The notes: generated by a model not told the origin, from the sequence alone. A stretch of 64,000 nt of DNA from Algoriphagus sp. (GCF_030694375.1 NZ_JAUXYL010000040.1:1-64000), one strand, 5' to 3'. Shown: positions 8,987 to 17,974, counted from the stretch's first letter. Program-made: numbers and translations.

Positions 8987-9646
8987 TTAGGATGAAGGTT
9001 CGAAGCGGATCAGGAGATTGCCTGAAGCATCAAAAAATTCCAAAAAACCTTTCGGGGTAATTTGATATTCGACGGTATTACCTGTAAACCCAAAATCTGC
9101 CCGGGGAGGAGGGTTTTGGGCAAGGCATATCTTATCGACATCCAATCGGTAGTACTTATCAGCTAATTGAATTTTTCTTTCACTTACTTCTCCCAATCCA
9201 GTTAATCCACTAGCGCAACCTCCAAAAGTCACCAACGATCTATTCACTTTATTTATACGGATACTTATTGGAAAATAAGCTTGCCCGGGAATTGGAACAT
9301 TTCGCCAGTTGCCTTCTATTCTGCTTATGAAATCTTTCTTTTTTTCAAGGACTGAGTTAAGTTTATATTTTTCAGGAGGAGTATTTTCTTCGACCTTGAC
9401 TTTGAGTTTGTAGAAATATTCTTCCTCAAATTTGAAGCCTTTGATTTCGAAGTTTTCGCTTCTTCTATTCCATCTGGAATAGTCTAGATTCTCTGATTCT
9501 TGAGTTAACAAAAAAATTCCCGGTTCTGCATAGGGTGACAATTCTCCGTTGAGCAGATAAGGGTAAATCCAAATGGTTTTTGTTTCCTTTTCAGCACAGG
9601 AAAAAAGGAAGAAAAAAATGAGGTAAAAGAATTGCTGTGGTTTCAT
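8987..9646 (-). CDS. DUF4377/META-like lipoprotein, paralogue 3
   Basis: A 219-residue predicted lipoprotein (FFFLFSC lipobox, acylated Cys near residue 17). The N-terminal half fits the DUF4377 pattern: TIWIYPYLLN opens a strand, and a GFKFEEEYFYKLKVKVEENTPPEKYK segment matches the family core. The C-terminal half (IEGNWRNV...FGGCASGL) resembles a META/HslJ-like fold, with GGCASG where the neighbours have DGCNQ. It is the last of three adjacent homologous genes separated by single bases, so they form one operon. The second half is more diverged than in the other two. Function is unknown. Confidence 0.75.
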   Translation of the reverse strand: MKPQQFFYLIFFFLFSCAEKETKTIWIYPYLLNGELSPYAEPGIFLLTQESENLDYSRWNRRSENFEIKGFKFEEEYFYKLKVKVEENTPPEKYKLNSVLEKKKDFISRIEGNWRNVPIPGQAYFPISIRINKVNRSLVTFGGCASGLTGLGEVSERKIQLADKYYRLDVDKICLAQNPPPRADFGFTGNTVEYQITPKGFLEFFDASGNLLIRFEPSS

Positions 9647-9647
9647 T

Positions 9648-10322
9648 TCATTTCAATTTTTCCCAAACTGCAATTTCCACTTTCTCTTCGCTGTAAAAAG
9701 TAAGGACATTTCCTTCTCGTTTAAAGATTGCACCAATTCCTGGAAAAGGAGGGTATTGAAGTTCGTTAAAACAACCTTTTGCCGTGGAAGTTAACGATCC
9801 AAAAGATAGAATTTTATTAGGTCCTACTTTTCGAATTTCAAGAATTAGTTGATTGCAACCATCCGTGGATACTGCCATCCTAATTCCGGGTAGTATACTA
9901 ACTGATTGCCCTTTCGGGAATTTTTCGTTTGGAAGGCCTTCACCCATAAATATTTGGACTTTCCATCCTCCTTCGATAAGGTCATAATTGTCCTTTTCTT
10001 CAGCTAAAACCTGAATTAATTTCCTTTTAATATCACCAGTAGTCGTGTTTTCGATTTTTCTAACCAGAATCTTTTGGATAAAAGTTGGTTTAAAAGTAAA
10101 TCCCTCTATTTCAAAAGGTATTCTTTCTAAAGCAGGCCAGTTAAAATCAAACTCCTCTGCATAGCTAATTCCTAAACATGGAGATGGTATGTTGGAGGAG
10201 TGATCACATTGAACAGGATAACTGTATACCCAAAAAGTTTCTTCAACGCCCTGCGGCTCCTCATTTTCCGAACAGGAAAAGAAAAAGATTAATCCGATAA
10301 GAATAAAATAAGCCTTTTTCAT
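9648..10322 (-). CDS. DUF4377/META-like lipoprotein, paralogue 2
   Basis: A 224-residue lipoprotein (FFFSCSE lipobox). It shares with its two neighbours the order: short signal, a W-x-Y-x-x-x-V-x-C strand (TFWVYSYPVQC), a cysteine-containing PCLGIS segment, IEGFTFKPTFIQKILV, then a META-like half with GGWKVQIF, STDGCNQL, a FGSLTSTAKGC strand and NVLTFYS. The DGCN and TAKGC pieces resemble the GCN and T-x-M-x-C positions of HslJ/META domains. The cysteines in both halves could form disulfides in the periplasm or at the cell surface. No enzymatic motif is seen. Confidence 0.78.
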   Translation of the reverse strand: MKKAYFILIGLIFFFSCSENEEPQGVEETFWVYSYPVQCDHSSNIPSPCLGISYAEEFDFNWPALERIPFEIEGFTFKPTFIQKILVRKIENTTTGDIKRKLIQVLAEEKDNYDLIEGGWKVQIFMGEGLPNEKFPKGQSVSILPGIRMAVSTDGCNQLILEIRKVGPNKILSFGSLTSTAKGCFNELQYPPFPGIGAIFKREGNVLTFYSEEKVEIAVWEKLK

Positions 10323-10323
10323 C

Positions 10324-11001
10324 TCAATTTACTTTTTCTAAAACCATAAGTTCGCCTTCAATTTTATCGAAAAATATAAGGTCATTTCCTTCCCTTTTGA
10401 AATTTTTATTAATCCCAATAGTAGGGGCAATTTGAGGAGGACAGGGTAAAAGAGACTTCGGAAGCGATTCAAATTCAAGGATTTTATCTGATCCTACCTT
10501 CCCAATTAAAATACCTACTTGGTTGCATCCATCGCTGGTAAGTATCATCCTGGGGAATTCATGAAATCCGATTGCACGACCTTCCAATTTCACTTCAAAT
10601 GGAAATAGATTCGCCTTGAATCTTTTCACCTTCCAATTCCCAAGCAACAAATCAAAATAATCCCTTTCCTGAGAAATGATTTTCACAAGTCTCCTTTCCA
10701 CAAGCGTTCCAGGCAGATTTTGAGATCTAAGGATGCGAAGCTTGTATGTGTGACCGGGAAGAAAGTCGAACCCCACAATATCGTCTGGTATTTTTTCAAA
10801 GCTTTTATGAAAAAAATCAAATGGATCAACTTGAGAAATAACAAAGCAATTTTTTGAGGATGAAATTGAGGGATGGCAGGGGACACTAAATCCATAAATC
10901 CAAATATCCTCAATTGTATAAGGACCTATATCCTCATTTTTGACACAAGAAAAATTGAACAGTAAAACAAAAGAAATTATTAGCCAAAAATAGGATCTCA
11001 T
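10324..11001 (-). CDS. DUF4377/META-like lipoprotein, paralogue 1
   Basis: The first gene of the triplet, with 225 residues and a lipobox in LFNFSCVKN. It is clearly homologous to the next gene along its whole length: DIWIYGFSVPCHP at the start, VGFDFLPGHTYKLRIL, LLGNWKVKRF, LTSDGCNQVG, LEFESLPKSLLPC and NDLIFFDK. Spacing to the next gene is one base, as between genes 2 and 3, so the triplet probably arose by tandem duplication. Outer-membrane or surface anchoring is inferred from the lipobox only. Confidence 0.78.
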   Translation of the reverse strand: MRSYFWLIISFVLLFNFSCVKNEDIGPYTIEDIWIYGFSVPCHPSISSSKNCFVISQVDPFDFFHKSFEKIPDDIVGFDFLPGHTYKLRILRSQNLPGTLVERRLVKIISQERDYFDLLLGNWKVKRFKANLFPFEVKLEGRAIGFHEFPRMILTSDGCNQVGILIGKVGSDKILEFESLPKSLLPCPPQIAPTIGINKNFKREGNDLIFFDKIEGELMVLEKVN

Positions 11002-11134
11002 GAGAAAGATAAATTTAAGCTCTTATCAAACTTAAATTCTATCCCTTAAAGCAACTCACTCAAAATTGCAAAATCTGAAATTTTTATTCTCAGATTTTGC
11101 AAAGAGAAGTAAAAGGCTGAATCCTTTTCAAAGC

Positions 11135-11833
11135 TTAAAACTTGATTTTTTTAACTTCTTTGAGAAGTTTCTCCATCCATCGTTGATATACCAAGCCTGA
11201 AGGGTGAAGTTGATCTTCTACCACCATTTCAGGCCTTGCACCGATGGCACGGTAGTCTTCCGTAATATCAATAAAAGTGATTCCGTACATTTTGCAGATG
11301 GCTTTTTTGGCTGAGTTATAGGTATCAATTTCCCTTGCCACTTTCCCTTGATCAGACTTTCGGTTGATTGCAAAAGGAGTTATGCCCCAATCAGGAATCG
11401 AAAGAACCACGACATGACTTGTGTTTCCCCTGGCAAAAGTAATTGCACGGTTCAGCATCAACTCAAATTCCTTTTCAAAGTCTTCAACAGGTCTGCCACG
11501 GTATTGATTATTTACCCCAATCAATAACGTGACTAAGTCGTAGCCTTCACTTTTTGTGTCGGTAGCCTTGATTCCCATTTCCAATTCATCCACAGTCCAA
11601 CCGGTTTTGGCGATGATCTGAGGATCGGAAAAATTTAACTTTCCTGCCTTAGATAGTGTATTTACCAATTGTACAGGGTAGCGGTCTTTTTCCGAAACTC
11701 CTTCGCCAATGGTGTAGCTGTCGCCGAGTGCGAGGTAGCTTAGATTTTTGGTGTTTGACATTGGGCCGGAATTTTCAGTGGACTTGCAGCTTATTATAAT
11801 TAAAGCCAATACTAATGGAATTGCGAATCTCAT
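11135..11833 (-). CDS. SGNH/GDSL-family esterase, lipoprotein
   Basis: A 232-residue SGNH hydrolase carried on a lipoprotein signal (ALIIISCKS). All blocks of the family are present: block I ALGDSYTIGEG with the nucleophilic Ser, block III LIGVNNQYRG with the oxyanion Asn, and block V DQLHPSG with the catalytic Asp-His pair. Size is normal. Members of this family remove acetyl or acyl groups from sugars or lipids. The substrate is not evident. It follows an LD-carboxypeptidase gene on the same strand, 59 bp away, so an envelope role is possible. Confidence 0.88.
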   Translation of the reverse strand: MRFAIPLVLALIIISCKSTENSGPMSNTKNLSYLALGDSYTIGEGVSEKDRYPVQLVNTLSKAGKLNFSDPQIIAKTGWTVDELEMGIKATDTKSEGYDLVTLLIGVNNQYRGRPVEDFEKEFELMLNRAITFARGNTSHVVVLSIPDWGITPFAINRKSDQGKVAREIDTYNSAKKAICKMYGITFIDITEDYRAIGARPEMVVEDQLHPSGLVYQRWMEKLLKEVKKIKF

Positions 11834-11892
11834 AGAGTAAAGAAAATTGAATGGGATCTAATTGGAATATCTGAAAGCAAATAAAAACCTAA

Positions 11893-12930
11893 TCAAGAAA
11901 AGACTTGCTCCAAAATCGAAAATATCCCTGCATCCGCATCCATTCTGACTTTGGCACCCACAGGAATAATAAACTGCCTCGGAATGTGCCCAATCATTGC
12001 ACCGGTGTAGGCCGGAATATTCAGGGGCAGGATATAGTGGTCCATGATCTGATCCACAGACAGACTGCCATACCCTCCGCCAGGCTTGCAATCCGAACAT
12101 TGCCCGAAAATAAAGCCTTTGATCTTGGCTAAAGTACCATTCAATTGAAGGGTACTCATCATCCGATCGATGCGGTAAGGGTCTTCTCCAATGTCTTCGA
12201 TAAATAAAATAGAATCTTTAAAATCAGGATAATAGGGTGTTCCTGATAAAGAAGTCAATACAGTCAGATTTCCTCCCAGAATTCTCCCTTCAACGGTTCC
12301 ACCTTTAAGGGTTTGAATTCGATTTCCTTTGGAAACGAGATCGTCGCCTTTGGTCAATTCATTTTGATAGGTTACCAATTCCTTCTCGAAAAAGACCTTT
12401 TCAAACTGTTTTACATTAAAGCTGTTCCAGCTGCCTGTGCCATTTTGACCGTGAAAGGTGATCAAACCGGTTTGGCTGTAAATCGCGCAATGCAAAGCCG
12501 TGATATCCGAATAACCCAAAAGCGGTTTCGGGTTTTTTCGGATCAGATTGTAATCAATTAAAGGTAGGATTCTTGCGGCTCCGGAGCCTCCTCTAATGCA
12601 GATGACGGCCTTCACCTCGTCATCAGCAAACATGGCATTCAGGTCTTTAGCGCGTTCTTCATCAGTTCCGGCAAGATGGCCAAATCGGTTTTTCAGGTTT
12701 TCGCCGAGTTTCACTTTGAACCCCAGTGCCTCCATGGCTTCTTTGGCGTAGGTGAATTCCATTCGATCGGCTGTGGCAGCTGACGGGCTAATGATTCCTA
12801 CGGTGTCGCCTTTTTGGATTGATTTAGGCAACAGCGTGCGAAGATCCATTGTCTCTTTGAAATCAAAACCCAAAGCAGGAGTACTTGCTGCGAGCAACCC
12901 GAGAGATTTGATGAAAGTGCGCTTGTTCAT
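11893..12930 (-). CDS. LD-carboxypeptidase (peptidase family S66)
   Basis: A serine peptidase of the LdcA/MccF family, 345 residues, probably acting on the tetrapeptide stem of murein during recycling. The N-terminus KRTFIKSLGLLAASTPALG looks like an export signal with a weak Tat-like motif (KR rather than RR). GDTVGIISPS opens the domain. The nucleophile Ser is in LGYSDITAL, the catalytic Glu is probably in the IEDIGEDPYR region, and the His is in MIGHIPRQF near the C-terminus. E. coli LdcA is cytoplasmic, so the export signal here is a difference to note. Confidence 0.88.
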   Translation of the reverse strand: MNKRTFIKSLGLLAASTPALGFDFKETMDLRTLLPKSIQKGDTVGIISPSAATADRMEFTYAKEAMEALGFKVKLGENLKNRFGHLAGTDEERAKDLNAMFADDEVKAVICIRGGSGAARILPLIDYNLIRKNPKPLLGYSDITALHCAIYSQTGLITFHGQNGTGSWNSFNVKQFEKVFFEKELVTYQNELTKGDDLVSKGNRIQTLKGGTVEGRILGGNLTVLTSLSGTPYYPDFKDSILFIEDIGEDPYRIDRMMSTLQLNGTLAKIKGFIFGQCSDCKPGGGYGSLSVDQIMDHYILPLNIPAYTGAMIGHIPRQFIIPVGAKVRMDADAGIFSILEQVFS

Positions 12931-13062
12931 GATTGGAGGATTTTGGGTGAAAATAAGTGCTTTTTCCGAGGGCTTGATAATTAATTAGAAAGTGCTCAAA
13001 AGTTTCCAGATTTTAATTTTCTATTGTTAGTTCAAATCACATTTTAGATTTTTAAAAAATTC

Positions 13063-13108
13063 CCGCAGATTAACACAGAAAAGGACACAGATCTGCGCAG
13101 ATTTTTTT
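13063..13108. repeat. Cacagat-type dispersed repeat module
   Basis: A copy of the cacagat-type module also found at 1933, 2059, 3158, 3408, 3661 and 47261. It lies between the LD-carboxypeptidase start and the terminator at 13165. Nothing else is recognised in this 260-bp gap. Confidence 0.65.
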
Positions 13109-13164
13109 GATTGAGAAGGTGTAGTAAGATCTTATATTCTCTTTTTGTTCAAAAGTCTCAAAGA

Positions 13165-13190
13165 AAAACCCTGCCAAATGACAGGGTTTT
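13165..13190 (-). terminator. Terminator of the hydrolase-sigma-membrane protein operon
   Basis: A 9-bp perfect stem (AAAACCCTG with CAGGGTTTT) with an 8-nt loop, three bases after the stop codon of the 195-residue membrane protein, followed on the minus strand by a T-containing run. Confidence 0.8.
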
Positions 13191-13192
13191 GT

Positions 13193-13780
13193 TTAATTTT
13201 TTGCGTCCAACAAAAGCTTCTCCAACTGCTCCATCATTGGTTTGAGTGTTTTATCATATTTCCTGATCCGCCTCCTGATGCTGAAATGCATAAAACCCAA
13301 AATCATTAGCGTCAACCCAACATGTATTGCTATTCTTATGCCACCTGAAAGTGGAGCAAGCAAAACAAAATAGGCGATATTAAGCGCAACTGCTAAGAGA
13401 ACAGCATAGAAATACATGTGCTTTCCTGCGATTGTGTAGCGCTGACGAAGTTTTTCAAGTTGGATTTTTAAATACTCCCTGTTGGAAAAACTGTCAGAGT
13501 CGTCGCTAGGCTTAACCACAGAACTGAAACTTAACCAAGCTACCCAAATCATCGCCACGGCAATTACCAGAAGGCTCAGCAAAATAGCTTTGCTCTCTTG
13601 CCAAGGCATAAATATGAACAAGAAAATGAGTGTGGCAGGTGTGATGATTGCAATGGATATTTTTTCACGTCTTTGTTTTATTTCCGTTTTTTTTAAACCA
13701 TCGATCAAGCCCCTGAGGTCAAAATCATCTGTTTTTTGGCTCTGCCAAAGTTGTTGGATATCGTTGAAGTTAGTTTGCAT
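13193..13780 (-). CDS. Membrane protein encoded behind an ECF sigma factor (possible anti-sigma factor)
   Basis: A 195-residue protein with a 45-residue cytoplasmic-looking N-terminus (FNDIQQLWQSQKTDDFDL...), two membrane segments at about 43-87, a charged middle, two more at about 120-165, and a basic C-terminal tail. It overlaps the sigma factor gene by 11 bp. This position, and a short N-terminal region before the membrane segments, fit an anti-sigma factor, as often seen in Bacteroidota, but no zinc-binding H-x-x-x-C-x-x-C motif is present. The anti-sigma role is therefore inferred from context. Confidence 0.7.
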   Translation of the reverse strand: MQTNFNDIQQLWQSQKTDDFDLRGLIDGLKKTEIKQRREKISIAIITPATLIFLFIFMPWQESKAILLSLLVIAVAMIWVAWLSFSSVVKPSDDSDSFSNREYLKIQLEKLRQRYTIAGKHMYFYAVLLAVALNIAYFVLLAPLSGGIRIAIHVGLTLMILGFMHFSIRRRIRKYDKTLKPMMEQLEKLLLDAKN

Positions 13781-14282
13781 GAGGTTGAGGATTGAGTTTT
13801 TGGGTTAGAGCTGCTTTGATACGGTTGACTTTGACCGAGACGTAGTTTTCAGAAATCCCGCTAATCTCGGCTATGGCTTTGTAAGCGGTATTTTCCAAAA
13901 GAAGTGTTGCAATCACCCGATCCAATTCAGGCAGCTCGTTGATTGCTTCGTAGAGCATTTGAATGCGGATTTCCTGTTCTGAGTTATAGTTTTCGGGTTC
14001 GCTCAGATCCAGATTTGCAGGTATTTCGGTTTTCTTTTCTTCCTTTTTCTTTTCCCTTGCGGAAAAAGTCAGGGCAGTGTTGTAAGCAATCCGATAAATC
14101 CAGGTGCTGATATCGCTTTCGCCTTTGAAGCTGTCCAAGTGCCGCCAAATCTTTATCAGAATTTCTTGGAAGAGGTCATTTGCCAATTCCTTTTCCCTTG
14201 CAAAACCAAGGCAAAGTCGGTACACCTTGTCTTTATGACTTTGGTATAATGCTTCGAATTGAAGTTCTTTAGTGCTCTTCAT
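13770..14282 (-). CDS. ECF-type RNA polymerase sigma factor
   Basis: A sigma-70 family factor of about 170 residues with only regions 2 and 4. Region 2 is seen in LANDLFQEILIKIW, FKGESDISTWIYRIAYNTAL; region 4 in ELPELDRVIATLLLENTAYKAIAEI and SENYVSVKVNRIKAAL. I start at 14282 (MKSTKELQFEALYQ). This ATG overlaps the TGA of the upstream hydrolase gene as ATGA, a coupling arrangement, while the longer frame would read 16 residues back into that gene. The next gene downstream is a possible membrane anti-sigma factor. Confidence 0.92.
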   Translation of the reverse strand: MKSTKELQFEALYQSHKDKVYRLCLGFAREKELANDLFQEILIKIWRHLDSFKGESDISTWIYRIAYNTALTFSAREKKKEEKKTEIPANLDLSEPENYNSEQEIRIQMLYEAINELPELDRVIATLLLENTAYKAIAEISGISENYVSVKVNRIKAALTQKLNPQPHAN

Positions 14283-15133
14283 TTGATAAATGCGGTCACT
14301 TTTTCCATAAACCATTCCGGGTTGTCCCACATGATGAAGTGGTGAGCCGTCGGCGCCATTTCAATTTGGACATTTTCCGCAAGTTGGTATTGGGTCTCAA
14401 AAGTTTTTTTGGCGCTTTCTTCTGTTAATCCGTAGGCTTTGCCGGAATGCCAAGCTCCAAGAACCAAGATTGGTGTATTTATTTCAGCCAGATCATCTCG
14501 ATAATCAGTCGTCATCAGTTCGTAAAGTGCCTGACCTGTCGTCTCCCGATCACTTTCCATTGACCATTCAACTGCGATGGGTAGTTTTTCTTTATTAGTA
14601 GTCATCATCGGCATAGACGCTTCCTGTTGAGCTCGATATTGTTCAGCACTCTGAGCCATGATCAATTCCTTCATCTGAGTGGCCATTCCGACCATGTTTT
14701 CTTCAGTTGCTGCGGGATTAAAGGCAGCGGAGTAAAAGGGAAAGGAGTCGACGATGATGGCGCGATCGATTTTGTCAGGGACGCTCCGGGACAGCCTCAG
14801 CGAAAGAAATCCGCCAAGGCTGTGACCGATTAGGGTGACTTTTTCCGTTTGTTTGGAGATGTAATCCGTGATTAGGCTTTCCATAGTGAAGAGGAAACCA
14901 TCCTGCATTTCGATTTTCGGGTTCGTGCCAAAGCCAGGAAGCGTTAAGATATGGCATTCGAAGTTTTTCGAAAGTTCGGCAACTGTCTCGTCCCAAACTT
15001 CACCGGAAGACGCCAGTCCTGGAATGAGGATGATTTTTGGGCCTTTGCCTGAAACCTGGACATCCAAGCCTTGAGTAAATGCAGTGGATAAACTGCCAAA
15101 AAGGATAAAGTAGAGAAGAAATAGCTTTTTCAT
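14279..15133 (-). CDS. Alpha/beta-hydrolase, exported
   Basis: A 284-residue alpha/beta-hydrolase with a signal peptide (KLFLLYFILFGSLSTAFTQG). The oxyanion region is LIPGLASSGEVW, the nucleophile elbow is IGHSLGG, and the catalytic His is probably in APTAHHFIMWDNPEWF, with an acid near VLGAWHSGK or before it. Substrate is unknown. The gene is the first of three overlapping genes (hydrolase, ECF sigma factor, membrane protein), an unusual leader for a sigma operon that may point to an envelope or lipid signal. Confidence 0.88.
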   Translation of the reverse strand: MKKLFLLYFILFGSLSTAFTQGLDVQVSGKGPKIILIPGLASSGEVWDETVAELSKNFECHILTLPGFGTNPKIEMQDGFLFTMESLITDYISKQTEKVTLIGHSLGGFLSLRLSRSVPDKIDRAIIVDSFPFYSAAFNPAATEENMVGMATQMKELIMAQSAEQYRAQQEASMPMMTTNKEKLPIAVEWSMESDRETTGQALYELMTTDYRDDLAEINTPILVLGAWHSGKAYGLTEESAKKTFETQYQLAENVQIEMAPTAHHFIMWDNPEWFMEKVTAFIK

Positions 15134-15303
15134 ATTGTTTGCTTTTTTTCTTCTTTAGACCAAGAGGTGTTGGAAACCTTACAAAAATTTTTAAAAAAAA
15201 TTTGACAAAGGCATCAAGATGGAAGACAGAAGTCAGAAGACCGAGGCCGCAACGACCTCACCCGGACGAGCAACCTGATTTTCTCTAAAATATCTATTTG
15301 TAA

Positions 15304-15381
15304 ACCACATAGTCACAAAGAAATTATAGTGAAAGAACTTTAAGGAATGATAAACTATGTGCTCCTATGAATCTATGTGGT
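15304..15381. repeat. 78-bp palindromic dispersed element, copy A
   Basis: This element begins ACCACATAG and ends CTATGTGGT, giving perfect 9-bp terminal inverted repeats, with an inner CTATGTG arm. A second copy of the same 78-bp length lies at 44182-44259 with roughly four of five bases identical. The surrounding 333-bp gap (15134-15466) otherwise holds a C/T-rich island at about 15405-15470 and no gene that I can support. Confidence 0.75.
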
Positions 15382-15466
15382 AAAAAAACTAGGATACAAC
15401 TCACCACTTACTTTTTACCACTCACAACTTCCTGACCTCCTTGCTTCCCAACTTCCCAACCTCCCA

Positions 15467-16810
15467 CTACAACATCTCCCTCACCATCACCAGCACTTTT
15501 TCCATTTCTTTCCGGACAGCGGAAGCGGAGTAGGGGTAGTTGGAATTCATAAATGCCATGCAGTAGGTTTTTCCGCTTTTGGTTTTGATCAGACCCACTA
15601 GGCTGAGGTTGTTACTCATGGTTCCAGTTTTGGCAAAAACGTAGGGTTCAACGGCCTGATAGCTGTTTTTCAATGTTCCCGTTTTTCCGCCAGTTGGCAA
15701 GAGGTCATAAAGTTGAGATTCTGGAAGAATCCGGTATAGTTTCTCAAAAAGTGCGACCATGGATCTTGGGGTAAATAAGTTATGTCGGCTGAGGCCGCTT
15801 CCATCTACCCATTTGGGTTGATCGGGTAGATCTGTCAGATGTGTTTTTAAAATATACTCAATAGCCCGTTCGGTGTCTAGTTCTTTGAAAAGTCGATCCG
15901 AAACCATAAACAACAGCTGCTCCGCAAGGAAATTATCGCTTTCAAGCATCATTTCTTTCAGCAGGGGATAAATTGGAGCTCCCCTAAAAATCTTGTGATT
16001 TTGAGGGAGACTTTCAGTGGAGTAAATCCATTTTTTCCCAGTGGCCTCTGAGGCCAAACGAACAAAGAGATCGGGATTGTTCAGAAAAGGAATAGCCCCT
16101 TCTCTGCCCAAAAAGGTAGCAGGGTTATACGCAAAGGTATTGCTGTGGAAGTCCCGTTCCAGCTCTTTGATGGGCTTGGTGGTGGTGCGGATAGCAGATT
16201 GGAATAAGCTAGGAAAAACCTCCGGACGATTGCCGATTTTTTTGACCTGAACCAGATTGCCATAGATCGGCAGCGAACTTCGTTCGGCTGAATAGTCATA
16301 GAAGTAATCGTCCCATTGCCAGCCATAGCCAAAGGAAGGTGAAACTTGATTGACATCCGAAAAAACGACTACAGAATAGGATCCCAGAAGTTTTTGAATA
16401 TCCGGCTGCTTAAATTTCTTGTATTTCCAGCTTGGATCGCCGGAACCCCAGATTTTGATAGTATCTCCTGATGTCACATAGCGAAGCGTCTGTGTGCTGT
16501 CCTGAAGGATCAAAATGCTTGCAAATAGTGTCCATAATTTGGTCGTAGAAGCAGGGACAAACCGGATTTGGCTATTTTTCTCAAACAAGACAGCTTGAGA
16601 GTCTAGGTCATAAAGCATAAATCCTGTCAAATGTCCGCTGAAAAAGCTCTGATCACCGAGCGCAGATTCAAGTTTGACGAACTGATCTCTCGATAGTTGC
16701 GCAAAGGAGTAATTAGTGAATAGAAAAAAGGAAATTAGGAGAACGGTAATCGACTTATAGAGCCTTAGCTCTTTCTTTTTGTATTGAAATAATTTGAGAG
16801 GACTGATCAT
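15467..16810 (-). CDS. dacB: D-alanyl-D-alanine carboxypeptidase/endopeptidase (PBP4-like, family S13)
   Basis: A periplasmic penicillin-binding protein of 447 residues that trims peptidoglycan stem peptides or cross-links. A signal peptide is present (SITVLLISFFLFTNYSFAQ, starting near residue 20). The three active-site motifs are seen in order: SxxK in VPASTTKLWTL, SxN in LESDNFLAEQL, and KTG in FAKTGTMSNNL. DGSGLSRHNL is typical of S13. The ATG overlaps the TGA of the DUF423 gene upstream (ATGA), so translation may be coupled. Confidence 0.92.
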   Translation of the reverse strand: MISPLKLFQYKKKELRLYKSITVLLISFFLFTNYSFAQLSRDQFVKLESALGDQSFFSGHLTGFMLYDLDSQAVLFEKNSQIRFVPASTTKLWTLFASILILQDSTQTLRYVTSGDTIKIWGSGDPSWKYKKFKQPDIQKLLGSYSVVVFSDVNQVSPSFGYGWQWDDYFYDYSAERSSLPIYGNLVQVKKIGNRPEVFPSLFQSAIRTTTKPIKELERDFHSNTFAYNPATFLGREGAIPFLNNPDLFVRLASEATGKKWIYSTESLPQNHKIFRGAPIYPLLKEMMLESDNFLAEQLLFMVSDRLFKELDTERAIEYILKTHLTDLPDQPKWVDGSGLSRHNLFTPRSMVALFEKLYRILPESQLYDLLPTGGKTGTLKNSYQAVEPYVFAKTGTMSNNLSLVGLIKTKSGKTYCMAFMNSNYPYSASAVRKEMEKVLVMVREML

Positions 16811-17196
16811 TTGGATCCGGGACTGGTGAAACTACCCCAAAACAAGCCTAGCCAACCCAAAATAAAGGCTACGCCACCTAAAGGCGTAATCGCTCCCAGC
16901 CAAGTGATTCCACTCAGACAAAGGACATAGAGCGAACCTGAGAAAATTAAAATTCCAAAAGTAAAACCCCAATAGCCTAAGTTCAGTTTTTTCCATTCCG
17001 GCTTGATCATAGCCAACATTCCCAAGCCAAATAAGGCCAGAGAATGGTAAAAATGATATTTGACCGCAGTTTCAAAAGTTTCCAATCGACCGGAAGCTTC
17101 CAGCATTGGTTTCAAACTATGGGCTCCAAAAGCTCCGATTCCTACGGCGATCGCTCCGAAAATAGCTGCGGTTTGGATGATAGTTGTTGGTTTCAA
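16807..17196 (-). CDS. DUF423 family small membrane protein
   Basis: A 129-residue inner-membrane protein with four predicted membrane helices. The N-terminal helix followed by GAFGAHSLK and the FETAVKYHFYHSLALF segment is diagnostic of DUF423 (YwdK/YgdD family). Function of the family is unknown. It overlaps dacB by four bases and probably shares its transcript. Confidence 0.9.
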   Translation of the reverse strand: MKPTTIIQTAAIFGAIAVGIGAFGAHSLKPMLEASGRLETFETAVKYHFYHSLALFGLGMLAMIKPEWKKLNLGYWGFTFGILIFSGSLYVLCLSGITWLGAITPLGGVAFILGWLGLFWGSFTSPGSK

Positions 17197-17305
17197 GTAT
17201 GGGGTGGTTATTGGTTAATAGTTAATGAGTTATTTTAAACCTAAAATTGATCGGTTGAGGCTTGAATTTGGTGAAAATCCGAAATCCGAAATCCCACATC
17301 CGAAA

Positions 17306-17974
17306 TCAATTCCGGCTTCCAAATATCGCTGAGCCGATCCTCACCATTGTGCTTCCCTCTTCCTGAGCAATCTGATAATCACCGCTCATTCCCATGGATA
17401 GTTCTTTCATTTCAACAAATTCAGGAAGATTTCGATTTTTTAAGTTTTCGAAAAGTTGCCGGAGTCCGCGGAATTCTTTCCGGATTTGATCTTGCTTATC
17501 AGTGAAAGTGGCCATTCCCATCAAGCCTTGAATTTTCACATGAGTTAATTCGGAAAATTCTTTTGATGCAAACATTTCCTCCAATTCAGCCTGATCAAAC
17601 CCGAACTTGCTTTCCTCTTCGGCAATGTGCATCTGAATCAAAACGGAGAGCTGCCGGTCGATTTTTTTACCCTGTTTATTGATCTCCTGAAGTAATTTGA
17701 AGGAATCCAAGCCGTGGATCAGATGAACAAATGGAGCGATGTATTTTACCTTGTTACTTTGAAGATGTCCGATCATGTGCCAACGGGTGTCGGCAGGCAT
17801 TTCCGGTTGTTTGGCTTGTATTTCCTGAACTTTATTTTCTCCAAAATCACGAATTCCGGCTTTGTATGCTTCCCTTAAATCTTCAAGTGGCTTAGTTTTA
17901 CTCACTGCAATCAACTTGCATTCCGGATTTACAAATGATTTTTTTACGAATTCAAGGTTGGCTTTAATGTTCAT
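17306..17974 (-). CDS. YggS family PLP homeostasis protein
   Basis: A 222-residue member of the PLPBP/YggS family, a single alanine-racemase-like barrel that holds pyridoxal phosphate and buffers its cellular level. The PLP lysine is in LIAVSKTKP. Other landmarks are DFGENKVQEIQAK, WHMIGHLQSNKVK, the phosphate-binding region LSMGMSGDYQIAQEEG and MVRIGSAIFG. It is slightly short at the N-terminus but complete. It is transcribed divergently from the GH3-like gene, with 49 bp between the starts. Confidence 0.93.
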   Translation of the reverse strand: MNIKANLEFVKKSFVNPECKLIAVSKTKPLEDLREAYKAGIRDFGENKVQEIQAKQPEMPADTRWHMIGHLQSNKVKYIAPFVHLIHGLDSFKLLQEINKQGKKIDRQLSVLIQMHIAEEESKFGFDQAELEEMFASKEFSELTHVKIQGLMGMATFTDKQDQIRKEFRGLRQLFENLKNRNLPEFVEMKELSMGMSGDYQIAQEEGSTMVRIGSAIFGSRN

